A stretch of DNA of 23,705 nt from DAOUEG01 sp964595455 (GCA_964595455.1 CAZQQL010000047.1:1-23705), one strand, 5' to 3'; counted from the stretch's first letter, positions 6,998-14,563 are shown. The notes: generated from the letters alone by a model not told the origin. Program-made: numbers and translations.

Positions 6998-7522
6998 TTG
7001 AAAGGTCTCCTCATCTTAGATAAAGACGCCAAGACCGCTCTGTCCGAGGACCTGAAACAGCGCCTCTTGAGCACGCTGGAAGGCCTCGGGCACCGGGTGG
7101 ATGTGTATGAACTGGGCCAACATGACGCAGCCTCGTGCATCGGGTGCCTGCTGTGCTTCACCAAGCATCCCGGCGAGTGCGTCAGCAAGGACATCGTCAA
7201 CGAGCTGCGGAAGAAGGTCAAGGAGTATTCGGCGACCATTTTCCTGAGTCCCGTCATCTTCGGGCACTATTCCGCCACCATGTCCAGCCCCATCAACAAG
7301 GGCGCCGGCGCTCACGAGCTCCAGGTGCTCATCGGCTACGGCGAGGACATCACCGAGGAGGAAAAGAGCACGTTCATCGACCTCACCGTCAAGCACCGGG
7401 GCAAGGCGGACGTCGTGCATCCGGACATGGACGAACAGGTGGACGCCTACGTCAGCGAGTGCATCCAGGACAACGAGCGGATCTGCCGGGCCATCGCCGG
7501 CTACGACGGGGTAAGGCAATGA
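6998..7522 (+). CDS. Iron-sulfur flavoprotein-like, flavodoxin-fold protein
   Basis: The 174-aa product matches the N-terminal half of the fused protein upstream. It starts MKGLLILDKD and carries C47-x2-C50-x2-C53-x7-C61 (CIGCLLCFTKHPGEC), the compact motif known from archaeal Isf proteins that bind one [4Fe-4S] beside FMN, followed by SPVIFGHYSATMSSPINK, which fits the FMN loop. The start is a TTG at 6998 with GGGGGA four bases ahead; the nearby ATG is out of frame. The gene overlaps the next by four bases (ATGA), showing translational coupling, so the two products probably form a complex. The electron partner is unknown. Confidence 0.8.
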   Translation: MKGLLILDKDAKTALSEDLKQRLLSTLEGLGHRVDVYELGQHDAASCIGCLLCFTKHPGECVSKDIVNELRKKVKEYSATIFLSPVIFGHYSATMSSPINKGAGAHELQVLIGYGEDITEEEKSTFIDLTVKHRGKADVVHPDMDEQVDAYVSECIQDNERICRAIAGYDGVRQ

Positions 7523-8139
7523 AGAAGGTCTGCCTGGTCAACGGTAGCCTGCGGGGCAAGGAAGCGGCGTCCCTCCAGTTCCTCAACGACCTGGCCGAAA
7601 GGCTACCGGAATCAGAGTTCGACAAGACCGTCGTCACCGTCAAGCTCAAGGTCAAGGACCGGTACCCGACGGAAACACTGCAAAAACTGGCCGGAGCGGA
7701 CGCCCTGGTCTTCATCTTCCCGCTCCATAATTACGGCATTCCCGGCGCGCTGATGAGACTGATGGAAGATTTCTACGAGTACGTCAGGGCCGGAAACGGG
7801 CATAATCGTGCCGGGGTCTACATGGTGGTCAACTGCGCGTTTCCACGGCCGGCGGCCACCTGCGGCGAACTCATCCGCGTGATGCATCACTTCTGCTCCA
7901 GGCTCGGCCTCGACTGGCGGTTCAGCGTGAACATCGGTACGGGGCCGGTGGTGGTCATGACGCGCAAGGTCCCGCTGCTGTACCTCAAGATGAAAAAGGC
8001 CTGGCGGGACATCGCCGGGGACATCCGGGACGGCTCAAGGGAGCCGAAGCAGGACTATTTCATCAGGCCGGTCATCCCGGAAGGCATCGTGGCGGCCATC
8101 AAGCGGCGGTACGAGCAAAAAGGGCAGATGAGGGAGTAA
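7519..8139 (+). CDS. Flavodoxin-fold NADPH-dependent FMN reductase-like protein
   Basis: The product is 206 aa, starting MKKVCLVNGSLRGKEAAS, the usual first strand and phosphate loop of this fold. IFPLHNYGIPGALMRLMEDF is the second FMN-contact loop and corresponds to FPLYVDSLPAPV of the fused gene upstream. The C-terminal third (KVPLLYLKMKKAWRDIAGDI onward) is amphipathic. The ATG overlaps the TGA of the preceding gene. This is the split counterpart of the second half of the fused protein at 5629-6945, so the pair should assemble into the equivalent two-domain unit. A strong terminator follows at 8182. Confidence 0.8.
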   Translation: MKKVCLVNGSLRGKEAASLQFLNDLAERLPESEFDKTVVTVKLKVKDRYPTETLQKLAGADALVFIFPLHNYGIPGALMRLMEDFYEYVRAGNGHNRAGVYMVVNCAFPRPAATCGELIRVMHHFCSRLGLDWRFSVNIGTGPVVVMTRKVPLLYLKMKKAWRDIAGDIRDGSREPKQDYFIRPVIPEGIVAAIKRRYEQKGQMRE

Positions 8140-8181
8140 CGATCGCTGTATACCCCTTCAAAAACCTTGGTTCTGAATAAA

Positions 8182-8207
8182 AAGCCCCGCGGAAACGCGG
8201 GGCTTTC
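8182..8207. terminator. Bidirectional rho-independent terminator
   Basis: A perfect 11-base stem AAAGCCCCGCG / CGCGGGGCTTT closes a GAAA tetraloop. It lies between convergent genes. The minus strand reads a T-rich tail (CTTTTTATT) right after the stem, and the plus strand has TTT within the stem end and CTTTT slightly further on. Confidence 0.93.
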
Positions 8208-8218
8208 CAGTCTTTTAG

Positions 8219-9316
8219 TTACTTCAACACGAGCATGGTGGCCGTCTGGTTGATGTGCCCGAGATACGCCTCGCCGTAGGTGGAGAAACCGATGGTCGGC
8301 GTCTTCATGAACAGCTTGCCGTAGTCCGCCGACTGGTTTTTGGCTTCGAGTTCCAGGGTCCTGAGGATACAGTTGAAGTTGATGATCCCGGCCGCGCCGT
8401 TGACGCCGGCCAGGGCCTTCTTCGTATCGTCAACGATGTTCATGGATTCCAGCAGATTGAGCTCCATGTCCTTCTTGATGTTGCAGTAGAAGACCATTCT
8501 GCCATCGTCCTTGAGCTGCTGCGGGCTCCTGACGAAGGGTTCATCGGAGACCATGAGACCGAGCGGATTGGACATGAACTTTTCCGCGACCCTGGCAACA
8601 GGAACGCCCACCTCACGGGCATAAGCTTCCCCGGCGCTGAGGCCGTTGAACTCGAGCACGGTCCGTGAAGCCTCGTCCACCTTGTTTGCCACCAGGACTT
8701 TCTCGAGCGTCTTGAAGCTCTGCGTCTTGATGATGTCATAGCCGTTGCGGGTCTCGATGAGGGCCATGACTGCGGCGCCGGTATGTACCTTCCCGCCTGC
8801 ATAGAGACAGGTCTGCTTGAAGGCCAGGTCGTCCCCGGCAGAACCGCCGACGAAGATGAGGTCGGTCAGATTACCGAGTTTGTCCATGATTTTTTCCTCG
8901 GCGCCGGAGAGGCCGTCGAACAGAATAATGCCCACAAAGCGGGTCATATCCATCTGAGCGGTTTCCCGCCCGTAGTGCTTTTCCAGTGCTCCCAGGGCTG
9001 TTCCGACGTTGTCCTCTTCCCTGATGCGGTCGATGACCGCCACAGAGACATCGGCGACGGTATTATCATCCAGGATACCAACGACAACGCTGTTTTTCAG
9101 CACTTTTCCGGAAACGATCTCGCCGGATGTCGAGCAGCCGATTACGTCGGTGCCGCTGTAAGCTTTTTGCAGGCTCCGGCCCACTTCACCGAGGTCGAAC
9201 TTAGAGGATGCGAAGAAGATGACCAGCTTTCCTTTAATGCTGCCTGTCTGCTGTTGTATCTCGTCCACGAGGCCGGGGACGGAATCCCGGCTTGAATATG
9301 CTGTTTTAAAACTCAT
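8219..9316 (-). CDS. FIST domain sensor-like protein (FIST N and C)
   Basis: This 365-aa soluble protein has the FIST pattern: LVIFFASSKFDLGEVGRSLQ and DVIGCSTSGEIVSG early, GIILFDGLSGAEEKIMDKL and LIFVGGSAGDDLAF in the middle, and a C-terminal part ending NCILRTLEL...IGFSTYGEAYLGHINQTATMLVL, typical of FIST_C. The family is proposed to sense small ligands such as amino acids in signalling proteins. Here it stands alone with no kinase, cyclase or methyl-accepting domain. The ATG at 9316 has AAGGGG eight bases ahead; the GTG at 9325 overlaps that site and is less likely. The gene follows the 66-aa gene by 14 bases and is probably coupled to it. Confidence 0.88.
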   Translation of the reverse strand: MSFKTAYSSRDSVPGLVDEIQQQTGSIKGKLVIFFASSKFDLGEVGRSLQKAYSGTDVIGCSTSGEIVSGKVLKNSVVVGILDDNTVADVSVAVIDRIREEDNVGTALGALEKHYGRETAQMDMTRFVGIILFDGLSGAEEKIMDKLGNLTDLIFVGGSAGDDLAFKQTCLYAGGKVHTGAAVMALIETRNGYDIIKTQSFKTLEKVLVANKVDEASRTVLEFNGLSAGEAYAREVGVPVARVAEKFMSNPLGLMVSDEPFVRSPQQLKDDGRMVFYCNIKKDMELNLLESMNIVDDTKKALAGVNGAAGIINFNCILRTLELEAKNQSADYGKLFMKTPTIGFSTYGEAYLGHINQTATMLVLK

Positions 9317-9330
9317 TTCCTGCACCCCTT

Positions 9331-9531
9331 TTATAGTTTGACGCCCATATCGATGGCGATCTGCTGAAGCTGGGCGATGACCTGCGGGTCATCCGCATCG
9401 GTACTGGAGTATTTCCTCGGACTGATGCCTTTCAGTGTCAGCTTGGCTTCCGTGGTATTGCGGATGGTAGCGTTTCCCTTGGAACGTTCTTCGATGATAC
9501 GATCGATCATCTGCCTGATTTTTCCAGCCAC
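9331..9531 (-). CDS. Small 66-aa protein paired with FIST
   Basis: It starts with GTG at 9531 (AGAGG eight bases ahead) and reads VAGKIRQMIDRIIEERS, a basic helical start, then ATIRNTTEAKLTLKGI, and ends IAIDMGVKL. It has no Cys, signal peptide or membrane segment. I have an impression of similar short proteins beside FIST genes in other anaerobes but cannot verify it. Being first in a two-gene unit, it is a plausible binding partner of the FIST protein. Confidence 0.75.
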   Translation of the reverse strand: MAGKIRQMIDRIIEERSKGNATIRNTTEAKLTLKGISPRKYSSTDADDPQVIAQLQQIAIDMGVKL

Positions 9532-9651
9532 TATCTATACCTCTGCTGTTTAGTATTTCGCTCCTGCTTCAAGTATATCGTTCGCGGCTGCGCCAGATAT
9601 GGAGGTTACGTTTGATTTGGCATAAGCGGTAGAGCGTATTTCCCATAACTC

Positions 9652-9740
9652 CATAAAACCGTAATCATCGGCTCTCCGCGTTTTATGATTATTCCATATT
9701 CCCGTCCCTATAATGATGACGGCAGACGCAACGGCGTCTG
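9652..9740. promoter_or_regulatory. Inverted repeats and -10-like box in the 9532-9896 gap
   Basis: The 365-base gap holds no gene. CATAAAAC (9652-9659) is inverted as GTTTTATG (9680-9687). A TATAAT lies at 9709-9714 without a good -35. A perfect hairpin CAGACGC-AACG-GCGTCTG occupies 9723-9740. They lie upstream of both divergent units (the FIST pair and the hydrolase), so a regulatory role is plausible but unproven. Confidence 0.35.
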
Positions 9741-9774
9741 ATTATTGCATTGGTTGATGGAGAAGAACAGTGTA

Positions 9775-9837
9775 ATTGCGAAGGGCCTTCAGGCTTGTGG
9801 CAATCTCGATGATCGGGATTGCTTCGCTAGCTCGCAA
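9775..9837. repeat. Degenerate dispersed intergenic repeat of the ATTGCGA...TCGCAA type
   Basis: The segment opens ATTGCGAAGGGCC, passes GGCAATCTC and GGGATTGCTTCG, and closes GCTCGCAA. Outer ends (ATTGCGA / TCGCAA) and inner parts (GCAATC / GATTGC) are inverted, giving an imperfect hairpin. This resembles a palindromic element that I remember as common between genes of many anaerobes and deltaproteobacteria. It lies 60 bases before the hydrolase start. Confidence 0.6.
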
Positions 9838-9896
9838 AGACAACTAACCCGAACAACCAAGACGAAACAGAACCCTGATTAAAGTGGAGGTGGATT

Positions 9897-10766
9897 ATGA
9901 GCCATATGATAAAGATGAAGGATGGAACGGAAATATACTACAAGGAATGGGGCACCGGCGAGCCGGTGGTGTTCAGCCATGGCTGGCCGCTGAGTTCGGA
10001 CGCGTGGGAGGACCAGATGTTCTTCCTGGCTTCGCGCGGGTACCGGTGCATCGCGCATGACCGCCGGGGACATGGGCGCTCCGGCCAGCCATGGCACGGC
10101 AACGACATGGACACCTACGCGGACGACCTTGCGCAGTTGGTGGAGGCCCTCGGGCTGAAGCATGTTATCCACGTGGGGCATTCCACCGGCGGGGGCGAAG
10201 TGGCGCGGTACATCGGCCGTCACGGCACCAAACGGGTTTCCATGGCGGTACTCATCGGCGCGACCCCGCCGCTCATGCTGAAGACGGATGCCAACCCCGG
10301 CGGGATACCTAAAGAGAAATTCGACGAGATCCGAGGCAATATCTTGAGGGACCGCTCTCAATACTGGAAGGACCTGAGCATGCCGTTCTACGGCTACGAC
10401 AGAGCGGGGGCGCAGTTCTCCGAAGGCATCATCGAATCGTTCTGGCGGCAGGGCATGATGGCCGGCCTTCCGGCCAGCTATTACTGTGTGAGAGCTTTTT
10501 CCGAAACGGACCACACCGAAGACCTCAAGAAGATGGACGTCCCTGTCCTGTTCCTGCACAGCGAGGACGACCAGATCGTACCGTTTGAAAACTCGGCGAA
10601 GCTGGCGGTCAACCTGGCGCCGTTCGGGCGGCTGAAAGTCTATCACGGCGCACCGCACGGCATGTGTACTACCCACAAGGACGAGGTCAACCGGGACCTG
10701 CTGGCGTTCTTCCACGGAGAACCGGTGGGAGAACCGGGCAAGAAGGAAGCCGTGGGCGCTGTCTAG
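9897..10766 (+). CDS. Alpha/beta hydrolase, non-heme chloroperoxidase / arylesterase family
   Basis: The product is 289 aa. The catalytic triad is S96 in VGHSTGGGE, probably D225 in SEDDQIVP, and H254 in HGAPHGM. FSHGWPLSSDAW supplies the oxyanion region, and AHDRRGHGRSGQPW is the very conserved block of cofactor-free haloperoxidase / perhydrolase enzymes. No signal peptide is present, so it is cytoplasmic. The start is the ATG with GGAGG seven bases before it. The closeness to the conserved sequence of aerobic relatives, in a gene set that otherwise looks anaerobic, makes acquisition by transfer possible. Physiological activity is probably ester hydrolysis or peroxide/peracid detoxification; halogenation is usually a side activity in this family. 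DUF1059 follows in the same direction, 160 bases later. Confidence 0.93.
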   Translation: MSHMIKMKDGTEIYYKEWGTGEPVVFSHGWPLSSDAWEDQMFFLASRGYRCIAHDRRGHGRSGQPWHGNDMDTYADDLAQLVEALGLKHVIHVGHSTGGGEVARYIGRHGTKRVSMAVLIGATPPLMLKTDANPGGIPKEKFDEIRGNILRDRSQYWKDLSMPFYGYDRAGAQFSEGIIESFWRQGMMAGLPASYYCVRAFSETDHTEDLKKMDVPVLFLHSEDDQIVPFENSAKLAVNLAPFGRLKVYHGAPHGMCTTHKDEVNRDLLAFFHGEPVGEPGKKEAVGAV

Positions 10767-10849
10767 AAAGCACAGTCCAAACCGGAATCCGTACCTCCGG
10801 CGTTACCATCCCGGAGATATTTCCGCCATATATACGCACGGTCACTTAT

Positions 10850-10877
10850 TTGCTGCATCAATCTGCTCTGGTGTAAT
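10850..10877 (+). promoter_or_regulatory. Promoter candidate for the DUF1059 gene
   Basis: TTGCTG (10850-10855), a 16-base spacer and TGTAAT (10872-10877) are preceded by TG one base before the -10, an extended -10 form. It lies about 50 bases before the ATG. It is in the 160-base gap after the hydrolase gene, so the small gene may be transcribed on its own. Confidence 0.45.
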
Positions 10878-10926
10878 GTAACCAGCCGGGGAGCCAGAGC
10901 CGGTAATACGCGAGTGGAGGTAAAAT

Positions 10927-11097
10927 ATGCCGTCATTCAAGTGCAAAGACATCGGGATGAAGGACGATTTCGAGGTCAACGACCCTGACCGCGAGGAACT
11001 CATGAAGATCATCGAACTGCACGCCAGGGAGTCTCACAGCATGCAGGAACTGACTCCGGACATGAGGGAGAAGATAGAAAAGGCGGTCAAACACTGA
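10927..11097 (+). CDS. DUF1059 small metal-binding-like protein
   Basis: The frame codes for 56 aa: MPSFKCKDIGMKDDFEV, then a helix with HARESHSM, and a charged end EKIEKAVKH. The FKCKDIGM start and the later His pair (C6, H32, H37) are the signature of DUF1059, a family described as predicted small metal-binding proteins and often stress-associated. GGAGG lies six bases before the ATG. There is no signal peptide. The protein is full length for the family. Confidence 0.88.
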   Translation: MPSFKCKDIGMKDDFEVNDPDREELMKIIELHARESHSMQELTPDMREKIEKAVKH

Positions 11098-11126
11098 AAC
11101 CGTGCGGGAAGGCTCCTGCATAAGAA

Positions 11127-11158
11127 CGCCGAAGCGGGTGAGTCAGCCCGCTCCGGCG
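11127..11158. terminator. GC-rich hairpin between convergent genes
   Basis: CGCCG-A-AGCGGG pairs with CCCGCT-C-CGGCG around an 8-base loop, 30 bases after the DUF1059 stop. There is no T-run, so intrinsic termination is uncertain. A second hairpin (GCCGG-C-GGCC / GGCC-TA-CCGGC, 11168-11191) overlaps the stop of the VWA gene on the other strand. Confidence 0.5.
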
Positions 11159-11183
11159 CCTGTCACCGCCGGCGGCCACAGGC

Positions 11184-12935
11184 CTACCGGCAGAGCGTAT
11201 CCAGTATATCCAGTTCCTGCTCCAGGTCGTCGTCCCCTATCGCGTCCATTTCACTCCGGAAGTAGTCCCGGAAGTCCCGGAATATCCATTCATAAGAACC
11301 GGATACCATCAGGTGCATGGACTGCCGTTCCCACTGGCTGAGATAGGAATACGGCTGGATGACGATGCCGGTGCCCTCGTCCATGCAGGGTTTCCAGCCG
11401 CTGCTCTGGCGGGCGTAGCGGTACTGGTCGCTGGTCCAGTTCTGCATCAGGGCGGCGTACCGGGTCAGCAGGATTGCCTTGCGGATGCCGCTGTTCTGGA
11501 AGTATTCCGGTTCGACGGTCTGCAGGGGAATGGCTTCTACCGCCTCGTCCTGATGGCCGTTCCGGTCTTCATAAGTGACCCTGAGGAAGACGTCTTCATC
11601 CGGCTCCGAGGACATCTTTCGCAATTTCAGGAGGACGATGCCGCCGCGCACATTGCCGCTTTCATCGGCCTTCGCCGGGAACAGTGTATGTATCTTCATC
11701 AGGTTACCGGTGGCCTGGTCCGCCTCAGGGGAGCCGAAGACCTTCTCGATCCGCCAGCCGTCCGAGTAGAGGTCCATGCGCAGGTCGAACACGAGCGGCG
11801 TCACCATGAAGTCGAACTCCTCTTCGATCCTTTCCCTGAAGTCACTCGGGGAATGGACGGAGTAGTAGTTGGCGCCCTTCACCTGGATGATGTCCTCGAT
11901 GAGGCTGCTGTTGAAGTCCACGCCCACGCCGATGAAGGTGGTGTAGATATGGCGGCCGGCGTTGTGCTTCATGACGTCCATCATGCCGGACGCGCTGGTA
12001 TCGCCGGTGTTCGGCTGGGCGTCCGTCAGGAAGATGATGCGGTTCTCGTATTCGTAGCTGTCCTTGCTGTAGTAGCGTTCGACCATGCGAGTGGCTTCGT
12101 TCATACCGCCGGACATATTAGTGCTGCCGCCGGGCCGCAGGTCGAGGACCTTGTTCCGCAGATCGTACATGCTGGTCTCCCCGACCGGCTGCATCGTCTG
12201 GATGACGCGGGCCTGAGAGTTGAACGTGACAACGCCGACGCGGTCGCCCTCATCGAGCTGATCGAGAATCCGCACCACAGCGTCCGCGGCGCTCTCCAGC
12301 TTGGTCAGCCGGTTAACGCCCTCGTAGGCGCTCTGCTGTTTGCCCCAGCGGTCGTAATAATACTCGTTGTACTGCTCTCCCATGGAACCGGAGACATCGA
12401 TGACGATGACCAAATTCAACTGCTTGCGCGCGAAGTCTTCCTCCGTCATGCCGGAGTTCAGGCCGACGGAGAGGTAGTACTCGGTCTCGCCGGAAAAGGG
12501 ATCGGCGGTAACGGCATAGGAATAAGACGGAGCGTAGAGCTTATCAGTCGGTTCCGAGGCGCCGGTATCGAAGTAATAGTCATAAAACAGCCCTTCGAAG
12601 GTGATATCGGTGGGGAGGGGCAGGTAATTATTGGCAATGTTCACCCGGAAATTGTCCACGTCCTTGGCCCCGCCGGCGGAAAACCCGATGGTAGGCGCGG
12701 TAGTTTGGGTCGGGATGATGATGGTCGGGGCCGGCTGGGTGGTAATGGTGATCTGCGTCTGGGTCGTTGTGGGGCGGACGGTCGTAGCAGAGGTAGTATA
12801 CGTAGCCGTCGTGGTCGGCCGGGGGCTGGTGGTCTGCGTACGGGTGGTGGTCGGGGCCATACCGGACCCACAGGAACTCAGGAATATGATCCCGGCCAGG
12901 ATAACGAGGCAGGCGAACAGGGCTAGCTTTTTCAT
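11184..12935 (-). CDS. VWA-domain lipoprotein with Thr-rich linker
   Basis: The product is 583 aa. A type II signal peptide ends in a lipobox LSSC with lipidated C22. A Thr/Pro-rich linker of about 55 residues follows (about 27-85), then a Ca-activated-channel-like extracellular part. The von Willebrand A domain starts near 172 with the MIDAS motif DVSGSMG (D180, S182, S184), a conserved T in the GGSTNMSGG loop and D in IIFLTDAQPN. The C-terminal third is beta-rich and unassigned. It is predicted to sit on the outer face of the cytoplasmic membrane and bind a protein or surface ligand through a divalent metal. AAGGAGGT lies seven bases before the ATG. It follows the sigma/anti-sigma pair by 130 bases on the same strand and shares the Thr-rich linker style with the anti-sigma-like protein. 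Confidence 0.9.
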   Translation of the reverse strand: MKKLALFACLVILAGIIFLSSCGSGMAPTTTRTQTTSPRPTTTATYTTSATTVRPTTTQTQITITTQPAPTIIIPTQTTAPTIGFSAGGAKDVDNFRVNIANNYLPLPTDITFEGLFYDYYFDTGASEPTDKLYAPSYSYAVTADPFSGETEYYLSVGLNSGMTEEDFARKQLNLVIVIDVSGSMGEQYNEYYYDRWGKQQSAYEGVNRLTKLESAADAVVRILDQLDEGDRVGVVTFNSQARVIQTMQPVGETSMYDLRNKVLDLRPGGSTNMSGGMNEATRMVERYYSKDSYEYENRIIFLTDAQPNTGDTSASGMMDVMKHNAGRHIYTTFIGVGVDFNSSLIEDIIQVKGANYYSVHSPSDFRERIEEEFDFMVTPLVFDLRMDLYSDGWRIEKVFGSPEADQATGNLMKIHTLFPAKADESGNVRGGIVLLKLRKMSSEPDEDVFLRVTYEDRNGHQDEAVEAIPLQTVEPEYFQNSGIRKAILLTRYAALMQNWTSDQYRYARQSSGWKPCMDEGTGIVIQPYSYLSQWERQSMHLMVSGSYEWIFRDFRDYFRSEMDAIGDDDLEQELDILDTLCR

Positions 12936-13014
12936 TATCGGTACCTCCTTGCTGTTTTTCAGGCCTCTTGTGTTCCGCCTGTCAAACTATACGAAGGTCT
13001 CTAACGAGCATTAC

Positions 13015-13035
13015 AGAAAATAGTACGGATTTTCT
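13015..13035. promoter_or_regulatory. Inverted repeat upstream of the VWA gene
   Basis: AGAAAAT, seven bases, ATTTTCT: perfect 7-base arms, about 80 bases before the VWA start. The palindrome TAACGTTA follows at 13039-13046. No convincing promoter boxes accompany it, so it could be an operator, an ECF-dependent control region or a weak intercistronic hairpin. Confidence 0.35.
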
Positions 13036-13065
13036 TAATAACGTTACGGCGTATCCGGAAAGATA

Positions 13066-13920
13066 TCAGCGGGTAGTCAGGATATCGAACTCCACCGGCT
13101 GGCCGAGGTCAAGCTGCAGCGGCAGGCCGTTGTACTCCAGGTCTTCCAGTTCAATGTAGAAACGCCCGGTCGCCGGTTGGCCGTTGAAGTCGAGCTGGTT
13201 CCATTCATACGTAAAGGTGGTCTCCCCGTTCCTCGCCAGGGTAAGGGTAACATCTCCCGCGCCGAAGGTATAGACCGGCTCCCGGGTTTCCGCATTCATG
13301 ATGCTGAGGATAGGAGGCAAGTTTGCCAGCGTCATTGCGCCGCCGCTGTTGTTCCTGAGGCTGACCTCGATGACGACGGGGTCCCAGGCTGAGTATTCCT
13401 GCAGGTCGGTACCGGCCGTGACAATGAGGAGGCGGCTGTCCGTGCTCGTCGTGTACGTTCCGGTGGTGGTCGTGGCGGTGGGCTTGGTCGTCGAAGCCGA
13501 CGTTGTCGTCGCGGTTGTCTTGGTTGCGGACGTGGTGGTGGTAGTCGTGGGGGTTGTCGTCTCGGACGTGCCCATGCCGAGCGGGAAGACGCCGGCCTGC
13601 CAGAGAATGACTCCCATGAGGACAACAAAGATGACGACCGTCATGCCCTGCCAGAGCGGCTGCCGCCAGAATGGGCGGGACAGGAACGTGGTCTTTTCAT
13701 GCTGCTTTATGTCACGTTCCGCGAGCTGGTGGAGCAGGTCCGCCCTGAGCCTGGCCTGGTAAGCCGGGGAAGGCGTGACCCGCAGGCTGACCATCTTGCG
13801 GGCGAACTCGAGGTCTTCCCGGTGTTTTTCATCGAGGTCCGGCGCCGAACCGACATCCTCGCCCGCCAGAATGCGGTCGAGGTACGCCGAGAACCGCTTT
13901 TCCATCTCATCCCTGCCCAT
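13066..13920 (-). CDS. Anti-sigma-like membrane protein with Thr-rich linker and extracellular BsuPI-like domain
   Basis: The 284-aa product has a cytoplasmic N-terminal helical part (1-90; EKRFSAYLDRILAGEDV, then FARKMVSLRVTPSPAYQARLR), one membrane segment at about 92-113, a Thr-rich stretch (about 119-161), and an outside beta domain (163-284). This outside part resembles the BsuPI intracellular-proteinase-inhibitor type fold (SLRNNSGGAMTLANLPP, YEWNQLDFNGQPATGRFYIEL). No zinc anti-sigma HxxxCxxC motif is seen. Its ATG lies inside the end of the sigma gene (14-base overlap) with AGGGGGTG just ahead, the standard layout for sigma/anti-sigma pairs. The role as anti-sigma factor is inferred from that position and the N-terminal pattern. 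The outside domain would sense an envelope or secretion signal. Confidence 0.8.
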   Translation of the reverse strand: MGRDEMEKRFSAYLDRILAGEDVGSAPDLDEKHREDLEFARKMVSLRVTPSPAYQARLRADLLHQLAERDIKQHEKTTFLSRPFWRQPLWQGMTVVIFVVLMGVILWQAGVFPLGMGTSETTTPTTTTTTSATKTTATTTSASTTKPTATTTTGTYTTSTDSRLLIVTAGTDLQEYSAWDPVVIEVSLRNNSGGAMTLANLPPILSIMNAETREPVYTFGAGDVTLTLARNGETTFTYEWNQLDFNGQPATGRFYIELEDLEYNGLPLQLDLGQPVEFDILTTR

Positions 13921-14470
13921 CGCACACCCCCTGGAAATCGGTCCTCAGCTTGCGTATGGCCCGGTAGAGGATAACGCCGACGTTAGAGTCCGAAAGGCCG
14001 AGCAGCCCGGCTATCTGCCGGTTGGTCATGTCCCCGGCGAATTTGAGGGAGATGATTTCCCGCTCCTTCGGAGTGAGCCGCGCAACGCACTGCCGGAGAA
14101 GGCGGCTTTCCTCGTTCTCGATGGCGTATTGTTCCGGCGTGTGGTCGTCTTCCGGGTCCACCTGCGCGACTTCCAGGGACACGGCCTTCCTCCGCTGGTT
14201 GACCCGGTAATGGTCGATGAGCGTGTTCCGGGCGATGCGGAAGACCCACGTTGACAGAGCGGCTTTTTCCGCCGTATAGCTCTGGAATTTCGTCAAGGCT
14301 TTCTCGAATACCGTGGCGGTCAGGTCTTCCGCCTGGTGCATGTCCGTCATCTTATAGCTGAAGTACCGGAGGACCTTTGGCAGGTATTCGTCATAAAAAA
14401 CGGTAAACGCCTCCGCGGTGCTCCTGGCAACCTTTCCGGGCAACGTCATGAGGATATGGAAAAGAAACAA
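13907..14470 (-). CDS. ECF-type RNA polymerase sigma factor
   Basis: The product is 187 aa. Region 2 runs from about 20 to 90 (YDEYLPKVLRYFSYKMTD, then AEDLTATVFEKAL and STWVFRIARNTLIDHYR), and region 4 from about 128 to 180 (LTPKEREIISLKFAGDMTNRQIAGLLGLSDSNVGVILYRAIRKLR, cited as a span), the HTH that reads the -35. The start is uncertain: the TTG at 14470 has GGGAGG four bases ahead, while the ATG at 14449 has no site. It is the first gene of the sigma/anti-sigma/VWA group and likely controls it, a usual autoregulatory layout. Confidence 0.93.
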   Translation of the reverse strand: MFLFHILMTLPGKVARSTAEAFTVFYDEYLPKVLRYFSYKMTDMHQAEDLTATVFEKALTKFQSYTAEKAALSTWVFRIARNTLIDHYRVNQRRKAVSLEVAQVDPEDDHTPEQYAIENEESRLLRQCVARLTPKEREIISLKFAGDMTNRQIAGLLGLSDSNVGVILYRAIRKLRTDFQGVCDGQG

Positions 14471-14532
14471 ACTTCCTCCCGATTCCCGCTGATATATACG
14501 ATGAAAGTGAAACGGTATTACAAAGTCACCGC

Positions 14533-14563
14533 ATTATACCGCCGTGACAGGGGTGGATGGCAA
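14533..14563 (-). promoter_or_regulatory. Promoter candidate for the sigma factor unit
   Basis: On the minus strand TTGCCA (14563-14558), a 19-base spacer and a perfect TATAAT (14538-14533) lie about 60 bases upstream of the TTG start. The spacer is longer than ideal. An ECF-type promoter was not recognised. Confidence 0.4.

Noticed and set aside
7135..7518. N-terminal extension of the second split flavoprotein
   Set aside because: The extra 128 codons are an out-of-frame shadow of the preceding gene; the real start is the ATG overlapping its TGA.
11313..12926. Plus-strand frame of 537 codons
   Set aside because: It is the antisense of the VWA lipoprotein, whose signal peptide, MIDAS motif and ribosome site are clear.
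13440..13570. Repeat tract resembling a CRISPR or satellite
   Set aside because: It is simply the codons of the Thr-rich linker in the anti-sigma-like gene; there are no spaced identical repeats.
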